From assembly GCA_963728145.1 (NCBI GenBank), contig CAVSJA010000002.1, positions 186,001 through 250,000 on the forward strand: a stretch of 64,000 bases of DNA, written 5' to 3'. This document shows, one piece after another, positions 51,547-61,072 of the stretch. How positions within the stretch are numbered: position 1 is the first letter of the stretch; each line of letters starts with the position of its first letter. The stretch comes from CAVSJA01 sp963728145 (lineage in GTDB: Bacteria; Bacteroidota; Bacteroidia; Chitinophagales; Chitinophagaceae). The notes under the pieces are model-generated. The model had not been told where the DNA came from. It saw only the letters and a program-made list of their open reading frames with translations, and made no database searches. Position numbers and translations under genes: made by a program.

Positions 51547-51601
51547 AAGGACGCGGGTTTCTCCCGTCGTCGTCGGAACGGAATTACGTGCTGAAAAATG
51601 C

Positions 51602-52348
51602 CTATTTATTTTTTAAATTCTCCAACACCTCTTCTTTTCTTCTCCTGCTAATTTCTACACGGGATGAATCCATCATCGTTAACAATCCATCGCCTGTAAG
51701 ATTAACCACGTGTTTTTTATTAATGAGATGGGATTTATGAATTCGGATGAAACCATGTTCCGTAAGAATCTCTTCAAAATCCTTCAATGTTTTTGATGCA
51801 AGCTGTGTTTTTTTATTGGTGAAGAAGAATTTGGTGTAGTTGCTTTCCCCTTCAAGTCGAATGATCTCCTCCGGGTGATAGAAATAAGTTCCTTCCGTTG
51901 TTGCCAATGCCAGTTTGAAATCTTTTTGATCTCTTACATTAATGTTATGCAGTAGATTATTGTACAAAGCCTGTTCACCCAATTGTTCTACTTCCCGCTG
52001 ACGAAACCTCTCGAATGCTTCACGCAACTCATCTGCATCGATTGGTTTTAATAAATAATCGAGCGCGGAAAAGCGAATCGCCTGGATTGCATACTTATCA
52101 TGCGCGGTAGTAAAGATGATCTTGAAATTGATCCGAGGAAAATGTTTTAATACCTCAAAGCCATTCATCAAAGGCATTTGAATGTCGAGAAAGAGAAGAT
52201 CTGGCTGAAAGGATTTCAACAAATGAATTCCTTCCGATGCATCATTGGTACTCATAATATCCTTGATCTCTGGGACATATCTGTCCAACATCAATCTAAG
52301 TGTATTGACTGCGGATGGCTCGTCGTCAATGATAAGTGCTTTTATCAT
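51602..52348 (-). CDS. LytTR-family response regulator
   Basis: 248 residues. The receiver domain (1-120) holds the phosphorylated Asp in LLFLDIQMPLMNGFEVL and Lys in YLLKPIDADE. The LytTR DNA-binding domain (about 145-245) begins with AMEGTYFYHPEEIIRLEGESNYTKFF-like strands (ATTEGTYFYHPEEIIRLEGE). It is the partner of the large histidine kinase just upstream, 18 nt away. Targets unknown. Confidence 0.92.
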   Translation of the reverse strand: MIKALIIDDEPSAVNTLRLMLDRYVPEIKDIMSTNDASEGIHLLKSFQPDLLFLDIQMPLMNGFEVLKHFPRINFKIIFTTAHDKYAIQAIRFSALDYLLKPIDADELREAFERFRQREVEQLGEQALYNNLLHNINVRDQKDFKLALATTEGTYFYHPEEIIRLEGESNYTKFFFTNKKTQLASKTLKDFEEILTEHGFIRIHKSHLINKKHVVNLTGDGLLTMMDSSRVEISRRRKEEVLENLKNK

Positions 52349-52366
52349 TGTAAAAGATTTTAAATG

Positions 52367-55300
52367 TTAAAGGTTCCCCCCGCCTTCACGGGGGGGCCCC
52401 ACTTTCGTGGGGATTACCGATAAATGACCAATGAATAACATGAGCTGTACTTCGGTTCCCTGTACCTGTCCTACATGATCGGTTATATCCGAAACTCTTA
52501 CCTCAAATGGTTGCTGGTACTGTTGCTGCAGAATATCGAGTCTTTCATATACCAGGTTTAATCCCTTGGATTTGTGCTTGAGGCTTTCCGTTTTCTGCCG
52601 TAGGCGGGCTGCAGCTTCGCGCCCAATACCATTATCACGGATCAAACAACAAAGTAACTCCTCACCACGCGTAAAGAATTCAATCTCTACTTTTTTATCT
52701 CCAGCTTTTGGCATTAGTCCATGCCAGATGGCATTTTCAACAAAGGGCTGAAGGATCATTGGAGGAATATTGATCTCATTGCTATCTAATTCCTCGTCGA
52801 TTTTGATCTGGTATTCAAATGTATCATGGAAACGAAGCTGTTCCAGTTCAAGGTAGAGCCTCAGCATTTCAACCTCTTTTTCGAGCGGGATAAAATTCTG
52901 ATCGCAATGGTTCAACACTTCCCTTTGCAGGCGAGAGAATTTGGAAAGATAACGGTTGGCCTGGTCAACATCTCCTTTTAGAATATATTGTTGAATACTG
53001 TTGAGCGCATTGAAAATAAAGTGCGGATTCATTTGGGCCCGTAACGCTGTAAGCTGCGAAGTTGCCAGGTCACGATGCAGTGTGATCAGTTGCATTTCCT
53101 GCACGCGTACTTCATGTTCAGTTTTCATTTTATCGATCTTATCCGCGCAAAGAGAAGCAATAGTAGATAAGATCTGCAGATGCCTTTCCGTATAAAAATT
53201 CTTTTGTGCGTGTTCACTGTCAATAACACCGATCAAACGGTTTTCATTCATCATTGGCACGGTCAATTCCGAAAAACGGCGAATATCATCAACTATATAG
53301 CGCGAATCCAATGATGTATCATTGATCAATTCGGGCTTGCCGGAAAGCGCTACACTTCCAACAATTCCTTTGCCAACTGGGATCTCAATCGGGTTAACAA
53401 TATGATCTTCTTCCGAAGTCTTGGGACCAAATGCTGCTTTTTGTACAAGCACATTTCTTTTTTCATCCTTCAGGTAGATCACGCAATCATCAAATCCCAA
53501 TTTCGAAATGCAGTTGCGGGCAAGATCCCATAACATTTCATCCACCGTCTTTTTTTCACTCATGGACGTTGCGAAATAATTCACTACCTGTTCGATTTCC
53601 AGTTGATATTGATAGCTGATTGCTTTCAGTTTTTGTAATTCCGTTTTTTCCGCCTCCCTGCGTTTGATCAGCTTTTCCCTGCGCTTCAATAAGTAATAGA
53701 TAAATAAGGCGATGGGTATGACCGCTAATGTTATAAACCACCATCTCTTCCAAACGGGAGGAACTATTGTGAACGAATACGCAGCTGGCCTGGTCCAGGC
53801 ATTGTTGCCTGCAGCGGCCCTTACCTGGAATTCGTATTTACCGGGGGAGAGATTACGGAAATTGATCAACTGGCCCCTCGTTTCAACCCAGCCGCTATCT
53901 GCGTGCAGCAATCGATATTGGTAACGTACGAGTGAAGGGTCTGAGAGAAAAATGCTGTTGAACTGAAATTGAACGGAATTTTTATTGTAGGGCAATCGAA
54001 TATTCAAGGGAAGACCCTTCACTGAATCCATGGCTTCCGCATATTCGGAAATTGGTATGCTATGATCGGTGAGGTCGACGCTATTCAATTCTACCCGTGT
54101 TAAAAGGGGATTTTGAATCTGCGTAGAAATCATCCTGATCAATCCTGATGATGTAGGAATCCAGATAGAACCATTTTCATCCTGCATCATTGAAATCGTA
54201 TGATAGTTTTCGCCAATAAACCCTTGTGTTTTTCCGAAATTTTCAATGGAATAATTATCTGCAGCGGCATTTACAATTTTTGTCACGCCACTATAATGGG
54301 CTGCCCAAATATTTCCTTCCTTATCAATAATTAGCCGCAGGTAAATATTTGTAGCCAGGCCGTTTTCTTCCTGAATTTGCTTAACCAACAATAGAGAATC
54401 CTTTTCGTCAAACCGACAAAGCATCAAGCCATCTCCAACCGTACTCACCCAAATTCTTCCTTCACTATCTGCCTTCATATCAGTGATCCAATAATTCTTT
54501 CTTTGCGCGTTCAATATTATCGCGCGGCCGATCTTTTCATTTTCAATTCTAAACAATCCATGATTACTTCCAAGAAGTATTGCACCTGCTGGTGTTTCAA
54601 TGCCCGTTTTACAGGTTGGATAGTCACTGCTTCCAGATTTATAGTTGAATTTTTTGAAAGCAATGCTTCCATCAACATCTTTTATCAACTGACTCGCTCC
54701 CTGGTCTCCGATAAAATATAAGTCCTTATTCTTTGTTTGAAGGATAGCGAACATGGAATTATCATTCAACCCATTGTCCCTTGTGTAATTTTCCATTTTG
54801 CCATTACGATAACGGGCGATGCCCTGGAAGGCACTGGCAAGCCAGATATCACCGGAATTGTCCTGGTGGATAGCCTGTACTGTTGCTCTTTCAAAGGGTT
54901 GATTCCATAATGAAATAGAATTATCTCCATTGATCCGGAAAACTTTTCCGCGATTGGCGCCTAGGAGTATGCTGCCATCATTCAATTGTTCAGTGGAATA
55001 CAATTGGTCAAATTCTTCAAGTTTATCTGAACGTATCAAAGAAAAATGAATATTCCTGGTTTGGAGTAATTGTTCATGTGTGCCAATCCAGAAATTACCT
55101 TCATTGTCACGATACAGGCAACTTCCCCATTCCTGGAATTTTTCTGGCAGGGTTACTTCGTTCCTTAGTTCAAGATTCGATCGATCGACTTCATAGATGC
55201 CAGTTGTGGCAAAATAAAAAATCCTTCCGCTATTTCTTATCATCGCGTTGCCACTGCCAACATCGCTGGAATTAGTATTATGATTTCCATTTATCAATGA

Positions 55301-55993
55301 ATGCAGACCACTGATAATACAGGAGAAGTAAAGGCTGTCTTTGCCGGTTGCAACAATTGAAGTAATCGCATCCAGATCTGATCTCCTGGTCCAGATCGTG
55401 TTGAACAAATCATCCTTATACCGGTGTATCTGGTATCCGTCGCTGAAATAAACAGATCCTGCATTATCAATACTTATATCTTTTACAAGATTCTTAATTG
55501 GAAACTTCTTTCTCCAGACATCGAGCGTACCTGTTTCGATACTGAATTTCCCTTCTCTTCTTATCTGGCTCAATCTTGCTTGCGACAGATAAGCAGGCCC
55601 TTCACTCGTTGCCATCCACAAAGCACCTGAATCGGTTTTATATAGATTATAAACCGGGAATGTCTTTTCAAATTGAATGAAACGCATTTTTTGCTCTGCG
55701 TAAAAAAATAACCCGCCTTCAGCGGCAACCCAGATATAACCCTCTTCATCTTCCCTGACAGCGTAAACTCTTCCCAACCGATCATTACCTGCAAATAAAA
55801 AATTCTGAAACTGTCGGCCATCATAACGACTGACTCCGGCAGCATGGCCAATCCAGACATAATTGCGACTGTCCTGGTATAAAGAAGATATGTCCGAGGA
55901 AGGCAATCCTTCTCTCGGACTAAAACTGATAAAGCTATGTTTAGGGGTTTGGGCGGTTACATAGTTGTTCCTGCCGCCAATAATAAGCAGCAA
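52367..55993 (-). CDS. large propeller two-component sensor histidine kinase
   Basis: 1208 residues as annotated here from a TTG at 55993. Domains: periplasmic two-component propeller repeats (about 25-700; e.g. LYQDSRNYVWIGHAAGVSRYDG), a Y_Y_Y domain (near 705-765), one helix WWFITLAVIPIALFIYYLL, GAF (about 835-965), and LytS-type kinase LRAQMNPHFIFNALNSIQQY plus HATPase. A cleaner signal peptide (LYRLTFILLLIIGG) begins upstream without an in-frame ATG, so the start is uncertain. C-terminal VIPTKVGPPREGGG is encoded by a GGGGG-palindrome. It senses an unknown, likely polysaccharide-related, signal. Confidence 0.9.
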   Translation of the reverse strand: MLLIIGGRNNYVTAQTPKHSFISFSPREGLPSSDISSLYQDSRNYVWIGHAAGVSRYDGRQFQNFLFAGNDRLGRVYAVREDEEGYIWVAAEGGLFFYAEQKMRFIQFEKTFPVYNLYKTDSGALWMATSEGPAYLSQARLSQIRREGKFSIETGTLDVWRKKFPIKNLVKDISIDNAGSVYFSDGYQIHRYKDDLFNTIWTRRSDLDAITSIVATGKDSLYFSCIISGLHSLINGNHNTNSSDVGSGNAMIRNSGRIFYFATTGIYEVDRSNLELRNEVTLPEKFQEWGSCLYRDNEGNFWIGTHEQLLQTRNIHFSLIRSDKLEEFDQLYSTEQLNDGSILLGANRGKVFRINGDNSISLWNQPFERATVQAIHQDNSGDIWLASAFQGIARYRNGKMENYTRDNGLNDNSMFAILQTKNKDLYFIGDQGASQLIKDVDGSIAFKKFNYKSGSSDYPTCKTGIETPAGAILLGSNHGLFRIENEKIGRAIILNAQRKNYWITDMKADSEGRIWVSTVGDGLMLCRFDEKDSLLLVKQIQEENGLATNIYLRLIIDKEGNIWAAHYSGVTKIVNAAADNYSIENFGKTQGFIGENYHTISMMQDENGSIWIPTSSGLIRMISTQIQNPLLTRVELNSVDLTDHSIPISEYAEAMDSVKGLPLNIRLPYNKNSVQFQFNSIFLSDPSLVRYQYRLLHADSGWVETRGQLINFRNLSPGKYEFQVRAAAGNNAWTRPAAYSFTIVPPVWKRWWFITLAVIPIALFIYYLLKRREKLIKRREAEKTELQKLKAISYQYQLEIEQVVNYFATSMSEKKTVDEMLWDLARNCISKLGFDDCVIYLKDEKRNVLVQKAAFGPKTSEEDHIVNPIEIPVGKGIVGSVALSGKPELINDTSLDSRYIVDDIRRFSELTVPMMNENRLIGVIDSEHAQKNFYTERHLQILSTIASLCADKIDKMKTEHEVRVQEMQLITLHRDLATSQLTALRAQMNPHFIFNALNSIQQYILKGDVDQANRYLSKFSRLQREVLNHCDQNFIPLEKEVEMLRLYLELEQLRFHDTFEYQIKIDEELDSNEINIPPMILQPFVENAIWHGLMPKAGDKKVEIEFFTRGEELLCCLIRDNGIGREAAARLRQKTESLKHKSKGLNLVYERLDILQQQYQQPFEVRVSDITDHVGQVQGTEVQLMLFIGHLSVIPTKVGPPREGGGNL

Positions 55994-56199
55994 AATGAAA
56001 GTTAGCCTGTATAAACGTTTACAGGTTAGGATAGAATGTTTATTTGGTTCTGAATATACTTCTTTTCTACAGTCTTATACCATCATTGACAATACGAACC
56101 CTTCTCCAACTTTTTGCACATTCTACCCTAATAATCAGTTAGTCGGAAATGGAATTATTGAACGGTAACAGGTCCTTATTAAACGGCAATGGTTTTTCT

Positions 56200-56790
56200 T
56201 TAATGTGCTTCGAATCGGGTGGCTTTTTCCGGGTCATCATGGTGAATAAGCGCAACGCCATTAGCCGCAATCGTATGACCGCTATTAGTTAAGAAGAACC
56301 CGGGTTTCGCAACGCTTTCAATCGCCACGATTTTATTTCCGTTCTGCTTTTCAAAAAAATGGACATAAAACTTCCAGTAGTTTTCGGATGGTGGGTTTAT
56401 TCCATAATGTGTTCCCAGATACCATTGTTCAAGGCCTGCCACCGTTGCAGTCTTGTTTACGATCCACCGCAAATTCTTGTTCTTTTTTAAATGAAAGCTG
56501 TAAGTCGTTTTCCCATTCACCTGACCTTCGTGTTTTACCTCCCAATTGCAATCTTTTTCCTTTGCCAATTCGGTCATACTATAGGTTTTTTCCACCTCAT
56601 TCCGGTTGATGATCACTCCCACAATGTGCAAGTACTTATAAGTGCTTGGGTTGAAATCGATCGTAAGCACCCAATCCTGTGGCCAGCTTTCTGAAAGTAA
56701 AGGGCTATTTGGGGTGTACGAGTTCTTTGTGCATGCAAACAATAGCACAGCTAATAGCCACGCAAGGCGTGGCTTTGAATAACTTCTCAT
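56200..56790 (-). CDS. lipoprotein with possible beta-trefoil-like C-terminus
   Basis: 196 residues. Lipobox in WLLAVLLFACTKNS. The mature protein is beta-rich, with PQDWVLTIDFNPSTYKYLHIVG near the start and a C-terminal block KIVAIESVAKPGFFLTNSGHTI that looks like a fascin/ricin-type trefoil strand pair (…PGFFLTN.G). Function unknown. It is divergent from batD by 217 nt without a gene. Confidence 0.55.
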   Translation of the reverse strand: MRSYSKPRLAWLLAVLLFACTKNSYTPNSPLLSESWPQDWVLTIDFNPSTYKYLHIVGVIINRNEVEKTYSMTELAKEKDCNWEVKHEGQVNGKTTYSFHLKKNKNLRWIVNKTATVAGLEQWYLGTHYGINPPSENYWKFYVHFFEKQNGNKIVAIESVAKPGFFLTNSGHTIAANGVALIHHDDPEKATRFEAH

Positions 56791-56956
56791 AGTAATAAGG
56801 TTTATTGATTAGTAATGAAGCTGCATAGATATGAATGCGCTGGGTAGGTTTTCAAATCCGCTTATACAACGGCAGAGGATAATTATTCAATGGAACCTGA
56901 GCAAGGCAAGCAGTTTGCCATTTATCCCTTTAACCCATATTTAACTGCCCCAGGTC

Positions 56957-56987
56957 TTGAAAGGCTTAAGTACAAAATCTATATTTG
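56957..56987 (+). promoter_or_regulatory. promoter for batD
   Basis: TTG (56957-56959) and, after 20 nt, TATATTTG (56980-56987), matching the Bacteroidota -33/-7 layout. It lies 20 nt before the batD GTG. Confidence 0.6.
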
Positions 56988-57007
56988 TTAACTGAGTTAA
57001 CATTCAC

Positions 57008-58792
57008 GTGGCTAACAGATGTTTATATAAGACTTTTTTGATGATCCTGTTACTGATCTGGTCAACAGGATCAATCAGCCAGGTGAAATTTTATACCGTG
57101 GTGAGCGAGCAGAATATTTTTTATGACCAGACCTTCCAGGTACAATACGTGATTGAAGGCACTTCGCAGATCAATGATTTCATTCTTCCTGATTTTAAAG
57201 GATTTCTCAGACGTGATGTATTTGAGATCCCAATTACTACATCGATCGATCCGCAAACAAATCAACTCATAGATACTTATGCAAAGATTGTGGTGCTTTC
57301 GCCAAGGAAGAATGGAAGCTTTACCATACCCGGTGCAACGGCTGTGATAAATGGAAAGAAAATGCGTTCCAATTCCGTAAAAGTGTTGGTGCGAAGAAAT
57401 TCAGTTGCTGCCATCGCAGGTGATGATGTTATGGATGCGGAAGAAGTAGAGTTGCAAACTGAAATACGCCAGGGGGAAACCGCAGACGACCTGGTAAAGA
57501 GGAATTTTTTCCTGAAAGTTGAATTAAGCAAGCGTAAATGTTATGTAGGCGAACCCATCAGAGCAGTTTATAAATTGTATTCAAGGCTGAATGCGAGTTC
57601 ACAGGTAATGAAGCGGCCCTCTTTTACCGGCTTCAGTGTACTGGAAATGGTGGATGCCTATGACAGTAAACCCGATATCGAGAAAATAAATGGTGTTCCG
57701 TATTATGTGAATACGATAAGAAAGGTTCAGCTATTTCCATTGCAGGAAGGAAAACATCGCCTGGATGTGGCGGAAGTGGAAAGCCATATCAAATTTGTGA
57801 AAGTGAATAAAACTGATGTGGGTTCTTTGTACAATGATCCCTCACGCATTCCTTTTGAGCATACGGTCAGCATAAGATCTGAACCAGCGGAACTAACTGT
57901 TGAACCACTGCCGGTTTCTCATCAACCCGATAGCTTTACCGGTGCGATCGGAAAATTCACAATCAGGGCTGAGTGTCCTCAAAAGAACCTTGCAAAGGGA
58001 GATCTTGCAAAGATCCGGCTGGTGATCAGCGGAAGCGGGAATATTCCATTGGTCACTTTACCGCCAATAGATTGGCCAAAGGGAGTAGATACTGCAGAGC
58101 CCAAGGTCTCTGAAGATGTTAACAAGTATGTATTTCCGCTCTATGGTACTAAAACGTTTGAGTATGATTTTATTCCTGATGATACAGGAGCGATTGTGAT
58201 ACCAACTATTCAATTCCCGTTTTATGATCCTTACCAGCATATTTATAAAATTGCAACAACACAAGCTGTCACACTCACAGTTGGTGATGAGGTGAAAGAA
58301 GAAGATAGAGTAGTTATTGCGCCCGGAGTGAAATCGATAATCAGGAAGGAATTGTATTGGTTTGCTCTTCTTGTATTAGTAATATTATCCTGGATGGGTT
58401 ACCAATTGTTTTCATGGAGAAAACATAAACTTAAAGCTGAAAGAATCAGGGAATCCACGCCTGTTGAAATGCCTGCTGTAAAGGATAACCTGGAACCTGC
58501 AAGAATTGCACTCAGTGGAGGCAAAATGATCTTGTTTTATGAATCCATCCAGGAAGCTTTGTGGAATGAAGCAGCCCAGCGTTTCGGAGTCATTCCTTCT
58601 AAGCTAAACAGGCATTATGTAAGTGCAGTAATGGCGCAAAATGCCATACCGAAGGAAAGCATCGCTGCTTATTTCAAAATCCTAGATGACTGCGAGTGGG
58701 CTTTGTATGCTCCGTCAGGAGCCCAATCTAATCCTGCTCAAATTCTTACAGACACTGAAAAGTTGATTGAAGGATTTAACCAGAATTCCTGA
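57008..58792 (+). CDS. batD: BatD-family oxygen tolerance protein
   Basis: 594 residues from a GTG at 57008. Signal peptide TFLMILLLIWSTGSIS. The large periplasmic part has repeated beta domains (VKFYTVVSEQNIFYDQTFQVQYVIEG; RKCYVGEPIRAVYKLYSR; FTIRAECPQKNLAKGDLAKIRLVISGSGNIPLVTLPPIDWP), as in BatD. One helix (LYWFALLVLVILSWMGYQLF) and a cytoplasmic helical tail follow. BatD usually stands in an operon with batA, batB, batC, batE and moxR; here no such neighbours are in the window. It may be a second, solitary copy. Confidence 0.88.
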   Translation: MANRCLYKTFLMILLLIWSTGSISQVKFYTVVSEQNIFYDQTFQVQYVIEGTSQINDFILPDFKGFLRRDVFEIPITTSIDPQTNQLIDTYAKIVVLSPRKNGSFTIPGATAVINGKKMRSNSVKVLVRRNSVAAIAGDDVMDAEEVELQTEIRQGETADDLVKRNFFLKVELSKRKCYVGEPIRAVYKLYSRLNASSQVMKRPSFTGFSVLEMVDAYDSKPDIEKINGVPYYVNTIRKVQLFPLQEGKHRLDVAEVESHIKFVKVNKTDVGSLYNDPSRIPFEHTVSIRSEPAELTVEPLPVSHQPDSFTGAIGKFTIRAECPQKNLAKGDLAKIRLVISGSGNIPLVTLPPIDWPKGVDTAEPKVSEDVNKYVFPLYGTKTFEYDFIPDDTGAIVIPTIQFPFYDPYQHIYKIATTQAVTLTVGDEVKEEDRVVIAPGVKSIIRKELYWFALLVLVILSWMGYQLFSWRKHKLKAERIRESTPVEMPAVKDNLEPARIALSGGKMILFYESIQEALWNEAAQRFGVIPSKLNRHYVSAVMAQNAIPKESIAAYFKILDDCEWALYAPSGAQSNPAQILTDTEKLIEGFNQNS

Positions 58793-58810
58793 TAACCTCT
58801 TAAAGAGTCA

Positions 58811-58864
58811 GTTCTACTGCTCTACTGATCTTCTGTTCATCTGTTCCTCTGTTCTTCTGTTCTT
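58811..58864. repeat. TTCTGTTC 8-bp array (GAACAGAA family)
   Basis: About six units of TTCTGTTC/TACTGCTC in one direction with no facing arm, between the convergent batD and response-regulator genes. Confidence 0.85.
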
Positions 58865-58886
58865 ATGGTCCTCGGTTCACAGGATC

Positions 58887-59588
58887 TTACTCAGCATACT
58901 TATAGCCTACTCCTCTAACCGAATGAAAGAATTGCGGATTGCGGCTATCTTCCTCGAAGTATTTGCGGAAGTTCAGAATAAAATTATCAATAGTGCGGGT
59001 GGTTGGATAAACATTATAACCCCAAACCGTTTGAAGGATCTTTTCGCGGGGTACAACTTCATTCCTGTTTTCAATGAGCAATTTTAATAACATAGCTTCT
59101 TTCTTGCTCAATTGGATCTTTTCACCGGTTTTGGTAACGGCTTCCTGCGCACGGAAATCAATGCTATTCTTGCCGAACGTATAATTATCTCCCACAGAAT
59201 CCTTCTCCTGCATTTTCTTATTCTTCTCGATCAGTTTTTGTACACGAAGCAATAGTTCTTCGAGATTGAAAGGCTTGGTCATATAATCATCCGCACCTTT
59301 TTTCAAACCCAGTACACGATCAGCGCTGCTGTTCTTTGCGCTAAGAATGAGAACTGGCACATCATTATTCTGTACGCGTATGGTTTCTGTAACATGTATG
59401 CCATCAACCTCGGGAAGCATCACGTCCAGTACGATCAGGTCGAAATATTCCTCGTGGATCTTTTTCAATGCTTCAGCTCCATCATAGGCTGATGTAACGC
59501 TAAAGCCCTCGAGTTCAAGATTCAACTTCAGCGCTTCGTGAAGGTTTTCTTCATCTTCGACCAGCAGGATGGAAGGTTTATGACTCAT
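58887..59588 (-). CDS. OmpR/PhoB-family response regulator
   Basis: 233 residues. Receiver: VEDEENLHEALKL, LIVLDVMLPEVDGIHV (Asp), Lys in DYMTKPFNLEE. The winged-helix effector domain is KIQLSKKEAMLLKLLIENRNEVVPREKILQTVWG ... VRGVGYKYAE. It is encoded after, and overlaps by 11 nt, the histidine kinase gene. Target genes unknown. Confidence 0.93.
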   Translation of the reverse strand: MSHKPSILLVEDEENLHEALKLNLELEGFSVTSAYDGAEALKKIHEEYFDLIVLDVMLPEVDGIHVTETIRVQNNDVPVLILSAKNSSADRVLGLKKGADDYMTKPFNLEELLLRVQKLIEKNKKMQEKDSVGDNYTFGKNSIDFRAQEAVTKTGEKIQLSKKEAMLLKLLIENRNEVVPREKILQTVWGYNVYPTTRTIDNFILNFRKYFEEDSRNPQFFHSVRGVGYKYAE

Positions 59589-60570
59589 AGCCAGGTGTTC
59601 GATTGAAATGTACGATAAAATTACTGCCGGTAGGGGTATTGTGCGTCACAAAAATGTCGGCATTATGATCTTCGGCGATCTTCTTGCAAAGATAAAGCCC
59701 AAGCCCGGTTCCTTTCTTGGTGCGGGTTTGCTCATTGCCAATACGGTAGAACTTTTGGAAGATCTTTTCTTTTTCTGCTTCGGGTATGCCTGGTCCTTCA
59801 TCACTAACCTGCAGGATCACCTTATTATCCTTTTTTTGAACGGTAGCGCTGATGATTTTGCCTCTTGGAGAATATTTCATTGCGTTCTCGAGCAGATTAT
59901 TCACCATTATCTCGATCAATAAGGGGTCTCCTTCGGTGTCCGAATCCTCTTCCAGGTTCATTTCCCAATTCCAATCGGGAAAGCGGTTTTTGAATTCCTG
60001 TACACTGTTTCGAACTAATGCGGACAGATCGATCTCTTCGCTCGATATCTTATAGCGTCCATCTTCCAATTGTGAGGAAACGAGAACGTTATTGGCTAGA
60101 TCGTTTAATCTTTTCAGCTCCTGTAAAGTCATTTGCAGGAGCTTTTGTTTTTTGTTTTCGTCGAGCTGGTATTTCAATAAGGTTTCCAAATTGAGTTGTG
60201 CAACGGCGATGGGCGTTTTTAATTCATGCGTAATAGCCATCATAAAATTCTGCTGTTGTTGGTGCATATTGATCTGTCGCCTTACAGCGCGATAAACAAA
60301 AACGGCTCCGATAAGAATAACCACAAGAAATGTAATTCCTTCAAGAAGGTACTTGGTTTGATTACGCTCTTTTTCATATTCAATCGCCTTCAGTTTCTCT
60401 GCATAAGCGGGTTGGGATGGGCTCAATCGTCCTACCTTCAATTCACTCATCTCTCTGTTCTGGTTTCCCAGAACAATAAACCACCAGACTAAGGCGGTAA
60501 CAATATATACGAGCAGAAACCAGTATACTCCAGTTGCAAGCATTAATCTTCTTCGGACCTTTTGCTCCAT
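59578..60570 (-). CDS. sensor histidine kinase
   Basis: 330 residues. Two helices (LATGVYWFLLVYIVTALVWWFIV and YLLEGITFLVVILIGAVFVYRAV) bracket a short periplasmic loop of about 40 residues. HisKA: MMAITHELKTPIAVAQLNLETLL (His phosphorylated). HATPase: NNLLENAMKYSP, SDEGPGIP and GTGLGLYLCKKIA. Its end overlaps the regulator gene, so the two are an operon. The small sensor loop gives no clue to the stimulus. Confidence 0.93.
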   Translation of the reverse strand: MEQKVRRRLMLATGVYWFLLVYIVTALVWWFIVLGNQNREMSELKVGRLSPSQPAYAEKLKAIEYEKERNQTKYLLEGITFLVVILIGAVFVYRAVRRQINMHQQQQNFMMAITHELKTPIAVAQLNLETLLKYQLDENKKQKLLQMTLQELKRLNDLANNVLVSSQLEDGRYKISSEEIDLSALVRNSVQEFKNRFPDWNWEMNLEEDSDTEGDPLLIEIMVNNLLENAMKYSPRGKIISATVQKKDNKVILQVSDEGPGIPEAEKEKIFQKFYRIGNEQTRTKKGTGLGLYLCKKIAEDHNADIFVTHNTPTGSNFIVHFNRTPGYES

Positions 60571-60576
60571 ATATAG

Positions 60577-61038
60577 TTATTGGCGAACTTTCTCAACGCG
60601 GATGCCAACATTCATCACATGTTCCAATGGATCCTCACGCATGACGTTTTCCAATTGAAAAATGTATTTCCCTTTTTTTAAAGGGGTTTGTTGGTAGAGG
60701 GGAATGCGATGTTCGAAGATATCGTCCATGCCTTTGCCCATCCAGCCTTTTTCATCTGTTGCAAGGGGAAGATCGAACCGGGATTTTTGAATTTGTTCTC
60801 CAGGTGGCTGAATTCCGATATTCAGCCAGATATTCTTATAGCGATAGGCGTCAGCATGACGCAACACAACATAAATATTATACAGTTGAACGGTATCCGT
60901 TATTTCAAATTCAATATTGGGTTTAAAACCAGTTTCCCAACTATGACCGGGAATTGTGACATTCTTTTCAAATACATCGATCTTAACGCAGGAGAAAAAA
61001 AGCAAACAGGGTATTATGATCAGTAAGGCTTTTTTCAA
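60577..61038 (-). CDS. gldH: gliding motility lipoprotein GldH
   Basis: 153 residues from a TTG start; no ATG is in frame before it. The lipobox is LLFFSC (Cys near residue 17). The family sequence ITDTVQLYNIYVVLRHADAYRYKNIWLNIGIQPPG and GKGMDDIFEHRIPLYQ is clear. In Flavobacterium GldH is needed for gliding and T9SS function. It starts 34 nt after the yicC stop, with a promoter element at 61055-61062, so it has at least one own start. Confidence 0.88.
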   Translation of the reverse strand: MKKALLIIIPCLLFFSCVKIDVFEKNVTIPGHSWETGFKPNIEFEITDTVQLYNIYVVLRHADAYRYKNIWLNIGIQPPGEQIQKSRFDLPLATDEKGWMGKGMDDIFEHRIPLYQQTPLKKGKYIFQLENVMREDPLEHVMNVGIRVEKVRQ

Positions 61039-61054
61039 GACAAATGGTTTTTTG

Positions 61055-61062
61055 CAAAAATA
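61055..61062 (-). promoter_or_regulatory. -7 promoter element for gldH
   Basis: Minus-strand TATTTTTG matches TAnnTTTG, 16 nt before the gldH start codon. Confidence 0.5.
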
Positions 61063-61072
61063 GGCAGGGATC

